Assembly (NCBI GenBank): GCA_002424525.1
Contig: DIKJ01000249.1
Location: forward strand, 60,370 to 72,859
Reading direction: 5' to 3'
Origin: Bacteroidales bacterium UBA5621
Lineage (GTDB): Bacteria; Bacteroidota; Bacteroidia; Bacteroidales; VadinHA17
DNA length: 12,490 nucleotides
Part shown: in pieces, positions 1-7,552 of the stretch
Layout of the letters: each line of letters opens with the position of its first letter
Position numbering within the stretch: position 1 is the stretch's first letter
Program-made: the position numbers and the translations under genes
Notes under the pieces: model-generated
The model's input: the letters and a program-made list of their open reading frames with translations, nothing else
Database searches by the model: none
Told to the model about the DNA's origin: nothing

Positions 1-1
1 T

Positions 2-1960
2 GAGGAAGGAATTCAGCTTAATGATCAGTTCAGCAGGATAACGCTCCATGCAAACGTTGAGAGCAAAGTTACCAACTGGCTGACCGTCGGATTGATATCA
101 TCCTACTCATACAGGGACTATTCGGGCATTGAAGCGAACCTTGGCAATGCAAGGTCATGCAGCCCGCTGTCAAATAACAAGATTGGTCAGCCTGATTACG
201 ACATGTATCTCACGGGAGAAGTCTACATGACATATCCCCTTGTCTATCTGTATATTGACAACAGCGATAAAAGGAATAACCTGTTTATGGTCGGTAACGC
301 CAAAATAACCGTGCCATGGGTTAAAGGTCTCACTTATGAGTTCAACTATTCAAATACATACTTAAACAGGAATAATTTCACTTTTCATCCTATTACAACA
401 CCCAGTGGTGTAGGAAACAAAGGACAGGCAATTAAAAATCCATCTGATGAAAGGAACTGGATTTTTAACAATATTGTCACTTATCTTAGAACCTTTGGTG
501 ATCATCAGGTCAACGCTACTCTCCTTTACAGTCGTGAGAGCCGCCATGCGCAGTCTTCAACCCTTACTGCAAGCGGATTTGACAATCCTGTTCTAGGCTA
601 TAATAATATGGGTCTCGGGACACTTGCATCTGTTGCCTCCACGGCATGGGAAGAAAACAGCCTTTCGTATATGGCACGTGCAAACTATTCATTCAAAAGT
701 CGTTACCTCCTGACTGCAACAGTTCGCAGAGACGGCTTTTCGGGTTTCGGCCCCAATACCAAGTTTGCCACATTCCCTTCCGTATCTCTCGGCTGGGTGG
801 TTTCAGAAGAATCCTTTCTCAGAGATTTAAGGTGGTTATACCTTAAACTCAGGACCTCGTACGGCAAAAACGGGAACCAGGGAATAGGGCGCTATTCAAG
901 TTTCTCGAGAATGACTGCCCAGCCTTATGTTTACGGCCCTGCAACATTTGTCGGCGTTTATCCAAGCACTTTGGGAAATGCTGACCTTGCATGGGAATCA
1001 ACTTCATCCTTCAACCTGGGAATTGACTTTGGATTCATGAACCGCAGAATATCCGGTTCTCTTGACATTTATAAGGCCACAACGACTGACGTTTTGGTAA
1101 GCAGGGCTCTGCCTCCGACAACAGGATACGCAAGCGTGTGGACAAATATAGGTGCCATTGATAATAAAGGAGTTGAACTGGAGCTTAGGACAGTCAACCT
1201 GACCGGACAGCTGGGCTGGTCGACTGATTTTGTATTTTCTCTGAACAGAGATAAGATCACAAAACTGTATGGAGATGAAAACGACAGGGATATCGGGAAC
1301 TCCTGGTTCGTTGGAGAACCGATAAGCGCTATATATGATTTTGAAATTGACGGAGGAGTATGGACGGAGGCAGAGCTTTACGCGGGCCAGATTTTTAATA
1401 ACTGGTACCCCGGTCAGTACAAATACGTTGACCGGAATGGTGATGGTGTAATTGAGCCAAACAACGACAGGGCAGTTATCGGGTATCGTACTCCCAGCTT
1501 CAGATTCAGCTTAAACAATACTCTGACTTATAAGAACTTTGCCTTCTCATTCTTTGTCAATTCGGTGCAGGGAGGTAAAAAGTACTACATGGAGAACAAT
1601 GCATCAGTGGTAAACGTGGATTTCCGTTCAGACAACGTACTCAGAATAAACGCTTCGGCAGTCCGTCCATACTGGACGCCTGATAATGGGGTTAATAATG
1701 CCACCGGCGTTTATAACTCACCGGCCCAGTCCAGCGGAATCTATGAAAGCAGAAGTTTCACCAGATTGCAGGATGTCTCGCTCTCATACAAGCTGGGACC
1801 GTCGGTTCTGAATATGCTGAATGTCGAAGCCTTCCAGGTATATATTGCAAGTAAAAATCCATATGTTTGGACCAAGTGGTCGGGCTGGGATCCTGAAACA
1901 GGTACCAGTAACAACCCCTTAATGAGAAACATTACTGCAGGTTTCAGACTAACCTTTTAA
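2..1960 (+). CDS. SusC-type TonB-dependent outer-membrane receptor, C-terminal part
   Basis: This is the beta-barrel part of a SusC/RagA-family receptor, which imports oligosaccharides or glycosides across the outer membrane using TonB energy. The frame is open from base 2, so the start codon, signal peptide, carboxypeptidase-regulatory domain and plug lie outside the window; the TTG at 92 is not a real start. Codons from base 2 already read as barrel (SRITLHANVESKVTNWLTVG). Other SusC hallmarks follow: a calcium-loop-like VDRNGDGVIEPN near 1426-1460, the late segment SRSFTRLQDVSLSYKLG, then NPYVWTKWSGWDPETG, and a C-terminal strand ending in Phe (NITAGFRLTF), the usual signal for barrel insertion. 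It is followed after 27 bases by susD, the standard paired arrangement in which SusD forms a lid on SusC. Family assignment is firm; the substrate cannot be read from the sequence. Confidence 0.95.
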   Translation, partial: EEGIQLNDQFSRITLHANVESKVTNWLTVGLISSYSYRDYSGIEANLGNARSCSPLSNNKIGQPDYDMYLTGEVYMTYPLVYLYIDNSDKRNNLFMVGNAKITVPWVKGLTYEFNYSNTYLNRNNFTFHPITTPSGVGNKGQAIKNPSDERNWIFNNIVTYLRTFGDHQVNATLLYSRESRHAQSSTLTASGFDNPVLGYNNMGLGTLASVASTAWEENSLSYMARANYSFKSRYLLTATVRRDGFSGFGPNTKFATFPSVSLGWVVSEESFLRDLRWLYLKLRTSYGKNGNQGIGRYSSFSRMTAQPYVYGPATFVGVYPSTLGNADLAWESTSSFNLGIDFGFMNRRISGSLDIYKATTTDVLVSRALPPTTGYASVWTNIGAIDNKGVELELRTVNLTGQLGWSTDFVFSLNRDKITKLYGDENDRDIGNSWFVGEPISAIYDFEIDGGVWTEAELYAGQIFNNWYPGQYKYVDRNGDGVIEPNNDRAVIGYRTPSFRFSLNNTLTYKNFAFSFFVNSVQGGKKYYMENNASVVNVDFRSDNVLRINASAVRPYWTPDNGVNNATGVYNSPAQSSGIYESRSFTRLQDVSLSYKLGPSVLNMLNVEAFQVYIASKNPYVWTKWSGWDPETGTSNNPLMRNITAGFRLTF

Positions 1961-1987
1961 TTTGATTCATAAGATAATGATTAATGA

Positions 1988-3736
1988 ATGATTATGAAAC
2001 CTAAAAATTTAAGAACAATGAAAAAATATTTTAATATTCTCAGAGATAAGAGTCTTTTGATAGCGGGTACTTTGCTGTTACTGTTTTCTTCATGTGACGA
2101 AAGTGTCCTTGACGAGATCCCTCTTGATTTTCTTGCCCCGGAGAACGCATATACATCCGTGGCAGGGGTCAGGCAGGGTGTTACAGGACTGCACTGGACA
2201 TTCCGTAATTACTGGTTTTGGGGTGATCAGGACCAGGGAAGCATGTGGAGAGGTGTAGGGACAGATGTGGCATTCCATGGTGAAGACCCCAACAGTACAA
2301 GGTTCCTGTGCAACTATGTTAACTATCTGATTCCGGCCTCAGGTTATGTATTACAATACTGGACCAGGAATTATGAGCAGATCCAGAGAGCTAATGTGCT
2401 TATCGACAGAATTGACAATTCAGATCCGGCTATGTGGGCAAGCGAAGCCCAGAAGAATGCGTTCAAGGCTGAAGCAATGTTTTTCAGAGCCTATGCATAC
2501 CGTATCCTTGTTTCATATTTTGGCGATGTTCCTCTGGTTACCGAAGTAATCGCTTCCGCCAAGGTCGATTTTGTAAGGGCACCAAAAGCTGATGTCTATA
2601 AACAGATAGAAGACGATCTTATATTTGCCGGTGCCAACCTGCCTGGCCGCGGTCAGGAGGAAGCTCCGGGAAGAATTACCAAAGCAGCCGCCCTTACTGT
2701 CCTTAGTGAAATATATCTGGAGCAGGGGAAATATCAGCTCGCAGTGGACGCTGCAACATCGGTGATCACCGGAGCCGGCTATGCCCTGATGACACAACGT
2801 TTCGGTGCACAAATAGATGTTTTCGGAACCGGCGATGCATATTATGATCTCTTCAGATATGGTAACCAGAATACACTGGAAAATACCGAAAACATATGGT
2901 CAGTACAATTCGAGCCACTGGTTACAGGCGGCGGCGACTGGCAGGGTGAAAGAGGAATGGGGCCTGCTTATTTCCGTTGGGGAAATGCTCCTGACGGCAA
3001 AAAAGCATTTCGCGGTGAATTGGTAAACGGAGTCTACACCGGATATTCAGACACCCTGGGTCGCCCGGTATCGTGGGTACGTCCAACCACTTACGTCACT
3101 CATGAAATATGGAAAGACGACTGGAATACCGATATCCGGAATGCTAAACATAGTATTAAGAGAGACTTTTTTTATGACAATCCGGGGTCGGTATGGGACA
3201 AGAAAAAACTTGAATTCAGCCAGTTTGCATCCTTTTATGCAGCAGGAACGAGAGATCCAATAAGAGATTCCTGTCAGTACATTTTCCCCTATTTCATGAA
3301 ATTTGCTGAACCGTGCAACCATTTTGACAGAGCCAACCAGTCAGGTGGAGGATACAGCCATAAGGATGTATATGTCATACGACTGGCTGAAACCATTCTG
3401 CTCCGTGCGGAGGCTTATCTCGGTCTGGGAAGGAAGGATCTCGCTGCCGCCGATATCAACCTGGTGAGGAGCAGGGCACAGGCAACACTGATCGGAGAGG
3501 ATGATGCTACGATCGGATATATACTCGATGAACGGGCGAGGGAGCTCTATGGTGAGGAGTGGAGGCATATTACACTCCGGAGGATGGGATTGCTTGTGCA
3601 GAGAGTAAGGGCACTTAATGATAATCCCAAGAACCCGGGTCTGAATATCCAGGAACATCATGTTCTCTGGCCTATTCCTCTGAGCCAGATCGATCTGAAT
3701 ATTGATGCGGTCATTACGCAGAATCCGGGGTATTAA
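1988..3736 (+). CDS. SusD/RagB-family nutrient-binding outer-membrane lipoprotein
   Basis: This is a surface lipoprotein that caps the SusC barrel and binds the incoming glycan. From the longest start (1988) the protein has 582 residues. The lipobox LFSSC puts the lipidated Cys at residue 36, followed by acidic DES, which resembles the surface-export signal of Bacteroidota lipoproteins. The inner ATG at 2018 (MKKYFNIL...) gives a more ordinary 25-residue signal and may be the true start. SusD features in order: LDEIPLDFLAPENAY near 41-54, the helix pair AEAMFFRAYAYRILVSYFGDVPLV near 161-184, the TPR-like TKAAALTVLSEIYLEQGKY near 231-249, AETILLRAEAYLGLG near 467-481, LDERARELYGEEWRH near 513-527, and the terminal VLWPIPLSQID...TQNPGY. 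It lies 27 bases after the SusC gene, so the two are presumably one transcript ending at the hairpin downstream. The ligand is unknown. Confidence 0.96.
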   Translation: MIMKPKNLRTMKKYFNILRDKSLLIAGTLLLLFSSCDESVLDEIPLDFLAPENAYTSVAGVRQGVTGLHWTFRNYWFWGDQDQGSMWRGVGTDVAFHGEDPNSTRFLCNYVNYLIPASGYVLQYWTRNYEQIQRANVLIDRIDNSDPAMWASEAQKNAFKAEAMFFRAYAYRILVSYFGDVPLVTEVIASAKVDFVRAPKADVYKQIEDDLIFAGANLPGRGQEEAPGRITKAAALTVLSEIYLEQGKYQLAVDAATSVITGAGYALMTQRFGAQIDVFGTGDAYYDLFRYGNQNTLENTENIWSVQFEPLVTGGGDWQGERGMGPAYFRWGNAPDGKKAFRGELVNGVYTGYSDTLGRPVSWVRPTTYVTHEIWKDDWNTDIRNAKHSIKRDFFYDNPGSVWDKKKLEFSQFASFYAAGTRDPIRDSCQYIFPYFMKFAEPCNHFDRANQSGGGYSHKDVYVIRLAETILLRAEAYLGLGRKDLAAADINLVRSRAQATLIGEDDATIGYILDERARELYGEEWRHITLRRMGLLVQRVRALNDNPKNPGLNIQEHHVLWPIPLSQIDLNIDAVITQNPGY

Positions 3737-3750
3737 AAGGATCCCGAAGG

Positions 3751-3791
3751 CTTTAAACTGAGCTCCTGAAATAAGGGGCTCAGTTTTAAAG
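3751..3791. terminator. Bidirectional hairpin terminator between susD and the MFS gene
   Basis: Left arm 3755-3766 (AAACTGAGCTCC) pairs with right arm 3775-3786 (GGGGCTCAGTTT) around an 8-base loop, with one T-G wobble. If one T (3787) is bulged out, the stem extends to 3751/3791. T-rich sequence follows on the plus side (TTTT at 3784-3787, then TTTATCTTTTTAT), and on the other side the minus strand reads AAAGCCTTCGGGATCCTTTT. It lies between two convergent genes, 15 bases after the susD stop and 23 bases past the MFS stop, so it probably ends transcription from both directions. Confidence 0.8.
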
Positions 3792-3813
3792 GTTTATCTT
3801 TTTATATAACTGA

Positions 3814-5082
3814 TTAAATATCAACAGGTCTGATCTTTGGAACAAGAAGATGGATTATCAGCAGGGCGATCAGATATCCGCATCCCGCGACTGCAAACGG
3901 AATTGTATATCCGTCAACTCCCGAATTCTGCAGTATCCTGCCCACTCCATATGCAACAATTGCCCCTCCCACAGCTCCTGAAAAACCTCCGAACCCGGCA
4001 ACAGTAGCAGTGGCTTTTTTAGGAAATATATCCGACATAAGACTGAAAATATTTGCTGACCAGCCGCAGTGACCGCCAGCAGCAATGGCTATTAGTCCAA
4101 CTGCGATCCATAAATTCTCCGTATGCGGGACCATTATGACCGGGATTGCGAAGAGTCCGCACACAAGCATCCCCAGTTTCCGTCCTTTGTTCAATCCAAA
4201 ACCCATTTTCAGAAATTTTGATGAGAGCCATCCCAGGAAGATCCCTAATATCCACGAAATCAGGTAAATGGTAAAAAAAGGCAGCCCTATATCTTTCAGA
4301 TTGACATCAAATTTCCCGTAAAGGAATTTGGCTCCCCAGAAAAGGTAGAACCACCAGATGGGATCGGCCATAAATTTCCCGGTGGCTATTGCCCAGGTAC
4401 CGCGGTGAGGCAGGATATCTTTCCACCTCACTCTTTCCGTGATATTCTCATTTTTGCTGTCGCTGTTGATATATTCGAGTTCCGATTCAGATACTTTGTG
4501 ATGTTCAGAAGGTTGCCTGTAGTTTCTGAACCAGATGACGATCCAGAGCACTGAGATCGGGAAGGTCCAGAGGAAGCCTGCCTTCCAGCTTTCAAACGTG
4601 AGTACCAGTGCAGGGATCACCAGCGGTGAGAGAATGGTACCCATATTGGAACCTCCGTTGAAAATGCTGACAGCCAGCGCTCTCTCTTTTTTGGGAAACC
4701 ATTCGGCCACAACTTTAATAGCGGCAGGGAAATTACCTGACTGGCCGATTGCCAAATTAAAGCGGGCGATGGCAAAACCAATCCATGTTCGTGCAAATAC
4801 GTGAGCCAGTGTGGCAAGACTCCATATACCGATTGAAAGGATATAACCTTTTCTCGTGCCGATTCTGTCGATAATGGTACCCATCAGGAGAAAACAGACT
4901 GCATATGCTATCATGAATGCGCTGTTGATCATCCCGTATTGTTCCTCGTTCCATCCTATTTCATCCTGCAGATGTGGAGCCAGAATGCCGAGGGCCGACC
5001 GGTCGATATAAAGTATTGTTGTCGCAACAAAAAGCAGACCCAGGATAACCCAGCGAAAGTTAGTCGCACTCTTTTTACCCAT
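3814..5082 (-). CDS. MFS transporter, hexuronate/galactonate (ACS) type
   Basis: This is an inner-membrane secondary transporter of 422 residues, the usual length for a 12-helix porter. It resembles the anion:cation symporter branch of the major facilitator superfamily (ExuT, DgoT and relatives), which import hexuronates, aldonates and similar organic anions with protons. Visible landmarks: YIDRSALGILAP at 25-36 in helix 1, with D27 and R28 where the family has its Asp-Arg pair; the MFS loop motif GTIIDRIGTRKG at 68-79; and GNFPAAIKVVAEWFPKKERA at 116-135, a stretch strongly shared with hexuronate transporters. The helix-4 position that is usually Glu just before this stretch is Gln114. A hydrophilic central loop spans about 186-225. 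It is the last gene of the minus-strand operon, and its ATG overlaps the end of the upstream TIM-barrel gene, suggesting translational coupling and a shared pathway. It likely takes up the product of the periplasmic enzymes, but the cargo is inferred only from family. Confidence 0.92.
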   Translation of the reverse strand: MGKKSATNFRWVILGLLFVATTILYIDRSALGILAPHLQDEIGWNEEQYGMINSAFMIAYAVCFLLMGTIIDRIGTRKGYILSIGIWSLATLAHVFARTWIGFAIARFNLAIGQSGNFPAAIKVVAEWFPKKERALAVSIFNGGSNMGTILSPLVIPALVLTFESWKAGFLWTFPISVLWIVIWFRNYRQPSEHHKVSESELEYINSDSKNENITERVRWKDILPHRGTWAIATGKFMADPIWWFYLFWGAKFLYGKFDVNLKDIGLPFFTIYLISWILGIFLGWLSSKFLKMGFGLNKGRKLGMLVCGLFAIPVIMVPHTENLWIAVGLIAIAAGGHCGWSANIFSLMSDIFPKKATATVAGFGGFSGAVGGAIVAYGVGRILQNSGVDGYTIPFAVAGCGYLIALLIIHLLVPKIRPVDI

Positions 5083-5920
5083 TCATATTTGCCATTACAC
5101 CACGAAAATAGCCGATCGATTCAGCAATTCCCGGGAGAGGATCATTCATATCCTTACCATATTCAAGACTGCAGGTTCCTGTATAATTTATTTCGCGCAG
5201 GATCCTGAAAAACTTTGGGAAGTCAATTATTCCGCGGCCAGCCTCAACGCACCATCCGGCTTTTTCAGGTTTATCTACATCCCAGATATGGAAATCGTAT
5301 ATACGGTCCCTGTACCTGAGGGTGTCTTCAAAAGGATCCTGACCAAGCCTGATTGAATGCGCAATATCGAGACAGAAACCGATGCGGGGATCGAGATCCT
5401 TTATCTCCTTCCAGACATCTTCTGCCCCGGGATACAGCGGCAGGTCAGGGCCATGGTTATGTATTGCAAGGCGCATATTGTATTCCTTTACCTTCTTCTC
5501 GACGTATGGGAGAAGCGGAACGTCAGGTACCCCGACCAGGAGGCTTACGCCCACCCTAGCTGCATAGGCAAATGCCTGGTCAACAGATGCTTCGCTGCGC
5601 ATATAGATCGGTCCGACCCCGTATGGTTCAACACCGGAGGATCTCATTTTTGCCAGGGTCTGGTCAATGGCCCCCTGTGTGCTGTCGAGAGGTAAATGAA
5701 AATCCTTCACTCCGAGATAGCTGACACCCACTCTTTTCATCATTTCGAGTGATCTGTCCAGATCAATTTTCGCGAAGGAGTAACCGGCTATTGCCAGCCT
5801 GAAAGGACGATTGCTTCCGGATGAAGCTTCTGCTGATCCGCTTACCCCGGCTAATGGTAAACCGGTAGCGACGATCCCTGCCCCGGTTGTCCGGATAAAA
5901 CTGCGTCTTGTTAATGCCAT
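5075..5920 (-). CDS. Tat-exported xylose-isomerase-like TIM-barrel protein (sugar phosphate isomerase/epimerase family)
   Basis: A protein of 281 residues, typical for the AP-endonuclease-2/xylose-isomerase-like TIM barrel. The N-terminus TRRSFIRTTGAGIVATG (4-20) is a twin-arginine export signal followed by an Ala/Gly-rich segment, so the folded enzyme should act in the periplasm. Candidate metal or acid-base residues sit at strand ends: K72-D73-F-H75 (GVKDFHLPL), H154-N-H156 (AIHNHG), D185 and H188 (FCLDIAH), H211 (DFHIWD) and E253 (SLEYG). Family members include isomerases, epimerases, dehydratases and the catalytic subunit of C-glycoside lyases, so the exact reaction is open. It lies 67 bases after a Gfo/Idh/MocA oxidoreductase gene, and its last 8 bases (ATGGGTAA) contain the start of the MFS gene. 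A plausible role is to act on a keto-sugar made by the upstream oxidoreductase (inference). Confidence 0.88.
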   Translation of the reverse strand: MALTRRSFIRTTGAGIVATGLPLAGVSGSAEASSGSNRPFRLAIAGYSFAKIDLDRSLEMMKRVGVSYLGVKDFHLPLDSTQGAIDQTLAKMRSSGVEPYGVGPIYMRSEASVDQAFAYAARVGVSLLVGVPDVPLLPYVEKKVKEYNMRLAIHNHGPDLPLYPGAEDVWKEIKDLDPRIGFCLDIAHSIRLGQDPFEDTLRYRDRIYDFHIWDVDKPEKAGWCVEAGRGIIDFPKFFRILREINYTGTCSLEYGKDMNDPLPGIAESIGYFRGVMANMNG

Positions 5921-5955
5921 AAAATTGAATATTAATATGTTAGTTTTTACTTTGC

Positions 5956-5980
5956 TGGCGCCGATTTGTAATCGGTGCCA
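5956..5980. other. Intercistronic hairpin between oxidoreductase and TIM-barrel genes
   Basis: Left arm TGGCGCCGATT (5956-5966) and right arm AATCGGTGCCA (5970-5980) form an 11-base inverted repeat with a 3-base loop. The one imperfect pair is a G-T wobble on the plus strand and an A-C mismatch on the minus strand, which is the coding strand here. No T run follows on the minus strand, so it does not look like a normal intrinsic terminator. It may attenuate transcription, stabilise the upstream message, or be a binding site. It occupies much of an otherwise featureless 67-base gap (5921-5987). Confidence 0.5.
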
Positions 5981-5987
5981 TTATTCT

Positions 5988-7310
5988 TTACCATTTAAAA
6001 TATTTCTGCCTTATCGGAATATCTATCATGGCAGAGGCTGCGTTGTCACCAACTATCTCTTCGGTATCGGGGTTCCATGTCAGTTTCGATCCGGTTTTGA
6101 TTGCTATCAGTCCCAGCTGGCACATGGATATGGTCCTGTGTGCTGTCTCGAGCGGCTCTTCTGTCTGTTTTCCATTTTTAATGGCAGTCAGGAAATCTTC
6201 TTTGTCGGATAAAAGATCCTTAAAAGAGATCTCTCCTGAACCTGCCGGTGTATCAAGCAAAGACTTAGAGCTTGCAGTGATCTTGTCGGGATACTCAACC
6301 TCGACCCATCCTGCTGTTCCTTCAAACCTGACATAGGGGCGTTCAATTTTAAAAAACACTTCAACGCCGTTGGTAAACCTGTATTTGATATCGAAGCTGT
6401 TCAGCGTGTTCCAGAGTCCCCTGTCGAATTCTCCCCCACCCTCGATGCTCACAGGACCGGTATATTCGGTATTGTTACCCCACTGGACGATACCCATCAG
6501 GTGAGCTCCCCAGTTGGAGATCATGCCGTTGCAGTATGAATCGACACGCATCCATCCCGGACGTCCATATGCTTTAATGGCATGCACACGTTTTTCGGTA
6601 TAGGGTGCTTCCCATGCCGGGCCCAGCCACATATCGTAATTCAGCTCCGGAGGTACAGGCATTGTGGGTTCGGGTGAGAGAGCAGAACCGGACAATTCAG
6701 CCGGTACTGCCACGAAAATCCGCTCAATCCTCCCTATTCTTCCGTTACGTACGATCTCCACAGCCCTGCTGAAGGCAGGCAATGGTCTGAATTCACTGTC
6801 GTTGCGTGTAATGACATTGTACTTTTTTATAGCCTCCACCAGCTTCCTGCCATGTCCGATACAGGTCGATATGGGTTTTTCAAGCGATATATGTTTACCG
6901 GCACGTGCAGCCTCAATTGCCATCGGGATATGCCAGTGGTCGGGAGTGGCGATCATCACCGCATCCACATCTTTTCTCAGCAGAACTTCACGGTAATCGC
7001 CGTAAGCATCACATCCCCTGTAGGTTGATCCTTTCTGGACGGAGTAGTAATCATTCACTTGTTTCTGGCCGTTATTCAGCCTCCAGGAGTCCACATCGCA
7101 CACGGCAACGATCTGTGAGTGTTCGGATTTCAGAAACTGGGGGATATTGGGACTGACAGTCTGTCTCCCTATGCCGATAACCGCTACATTTATCCGGTTA
7201 GCCGGCGCGGTACTGCCCAGCAGGTAAGAGGGAATCAGATGAGGAATGGCAAATGTGCCTGCTGTTCCCAGTGCAGCACTTTTAATAAAAGTTCTTCTTG
7301 TATTCTTCAT
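5988..7310 (-). CDS. Tat-exported Gfo/Idh/MocA-family oxidoreductase
   Basis: An NAD(P)-dependent sugar or polyol dehydrogenase of 440 residues. The frame is open further upstream to an ATG at 7436, but I place the start at 7310: it begins MKNTRRTFIKSAALG, a clean twin-arginine signal, and has AGGAAAA (7316-7322 on the minus strand) upstream, whereas the extra 42 residues look like translated leader. The Rossmann part starts at about 40 (NVAVIGIGRQ; the third Gly of GxGxxG is missing), then VAVCDVDSW near 68-76, TPDHWH 122-127 and EKP 144-146, whose Lys145 is the usual catalytic Lys. The C-terminal substrate domain carries NYDMWLGPAWEAPY near 224-237 and SNWGAH with His270 as the likely catalytic His. 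Exported members such as Zymomonas GFOR leave the cytoplasm with the cofactor tightly bound; the same is inferred here. It is first in a three-gene minus-strand operon and probably oxidises a sugar hydroxyl for the TIM-barrel enzyme. Substrate unknown. Confidence 0.92.
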   Translation of the reverse strand: MKNTRRTFIKSAALGTAGTFAIPHLIPSYLLGSTAPANRINVAVIGIGRQTVSPNIPQFLKSEHSQIVAVCDVDSWRLNNGQKQVNDYYSVQKGSTYRGCDAYGDYREVLLRKDVDAVMIATPDHWHIPMAIEAARAGKHISLEKPISTCIGHGRKLVEAIKKYNVITRNDSEFRPLPAFSRAVEIVRNGRIGRIERIFVAVPAELSGSALSPEPTMPVPPELNYDMWLGPAWEAPYTEKRVHAIKAYGRPGWMRVDSYCNGMISNWGAHLMGIVQWGNNTEYTGPVSIEGGGEFDRGLWNTLNSFDIKYRFTNGVEVFFKIERPYVRFEGTAGWVEVEYPDKITASSKSLLDTPAGSGEISFKDLLSDKEDFLTAIKNGKQTEEPLETAHRTISMCQLGLIAIKTGSKLTWNPDTEEIVGDNAASAMIDIPIRQKYFKW

Positions 7311-7345
7311 AATAATTTTCCTGTGATATTTAATGCCTGATTCAA

Positions 7346-7380
7346 TAAAGATAAAGCAATTCCAATTAAGTAATATCAAA
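7346..7380 (-). promoter_or_regulatory. Candidate Bacteroidota promoter for the minus-strand operon
   Basis: On the minus strand, TTTG (7380-7377) is followed after 23 bases by TATCTTTA (7353-7346), a 7 of 8 match to the Bacteroidota -7 box TAnnTTTG. The spacing is a few bases longer than usual, so the upstream box is uncertain. Transcription would start about 30 bases before the ATG at 7310. Confidence 0.4.
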
Positions 7381-7466
7381 ATGGTTGTCTTTTTCTCAGG
7401 GGAACTGACGCAGAAGCCGACATGGATTAATAACATGCGCCGTCTATGTTAAATGAAGTTAAAGAG

Positions 7467-7497
7467 TTTGTAATTAATTTAATAAGGATTATCTTTA
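7467..7497 (+). promoter_or_regulatory. Candidate Bacteroidota promoter for the plus-strand operon
   Basis: TTTG (7467-7470), 19 bases, then TATCTTTA (7490-7497), a 7 of 8 match to the -7 consensus TAnnTTTG at about the expected spacing from the -33 box. It would give a leader of roughly 50 bases before the ATG at 7553. The same -7 box sequence appears on the opposite side of this intergenic region. Confidence 0.5.
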
Positions 7498-7552
7498 TTT
7501 GATTATCAAATGAGCAGAATTCACAATTTTCAACATCCTAAATCCTGTCATA

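Larger units (their letters stand above)
7311..7552. promoter_or_regulatory. Divergent intergenic control region
   Basis: These 242 bases separate two operons that start in opposite directions, each with its own Gfo/Idh and TIM-barrel gene. I see no credible short gene in it. It is AT-rich at both ends with a more GC-rich middle (about 7390-7445). Each AT-rich end carries a TATCTTTA box facing its own operon, and a TTTG upstream of each. A single regulator binding in the middle could control both operons, but I could not identify an operator repeat with confidence. Confidence 0.6.

Noticed and set aside
92..1960. TTG at 92 as the start of the SusC gene
   Set aside because: The same frame is open and reads as SusC barrel back to base 2, so the gene simply begins outside the window.
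5811..6212. Plus-strand open frame across the TIM-barrel/oxidoreductase junction
   Set aside because: It lies antisense to two well-supported genes and shows no domain or leader signals.
7311..7436. Longer N-terminus (ATG 7436) for the minus-strand oxidoreductase
   Set aside because: The extra 42 residues look like translated leader, place the twin-arginine signal 47 residues in, and cover the promoter-like boxes; the ATG at 7310 has a ribosome-binding-like AGGAAAA.
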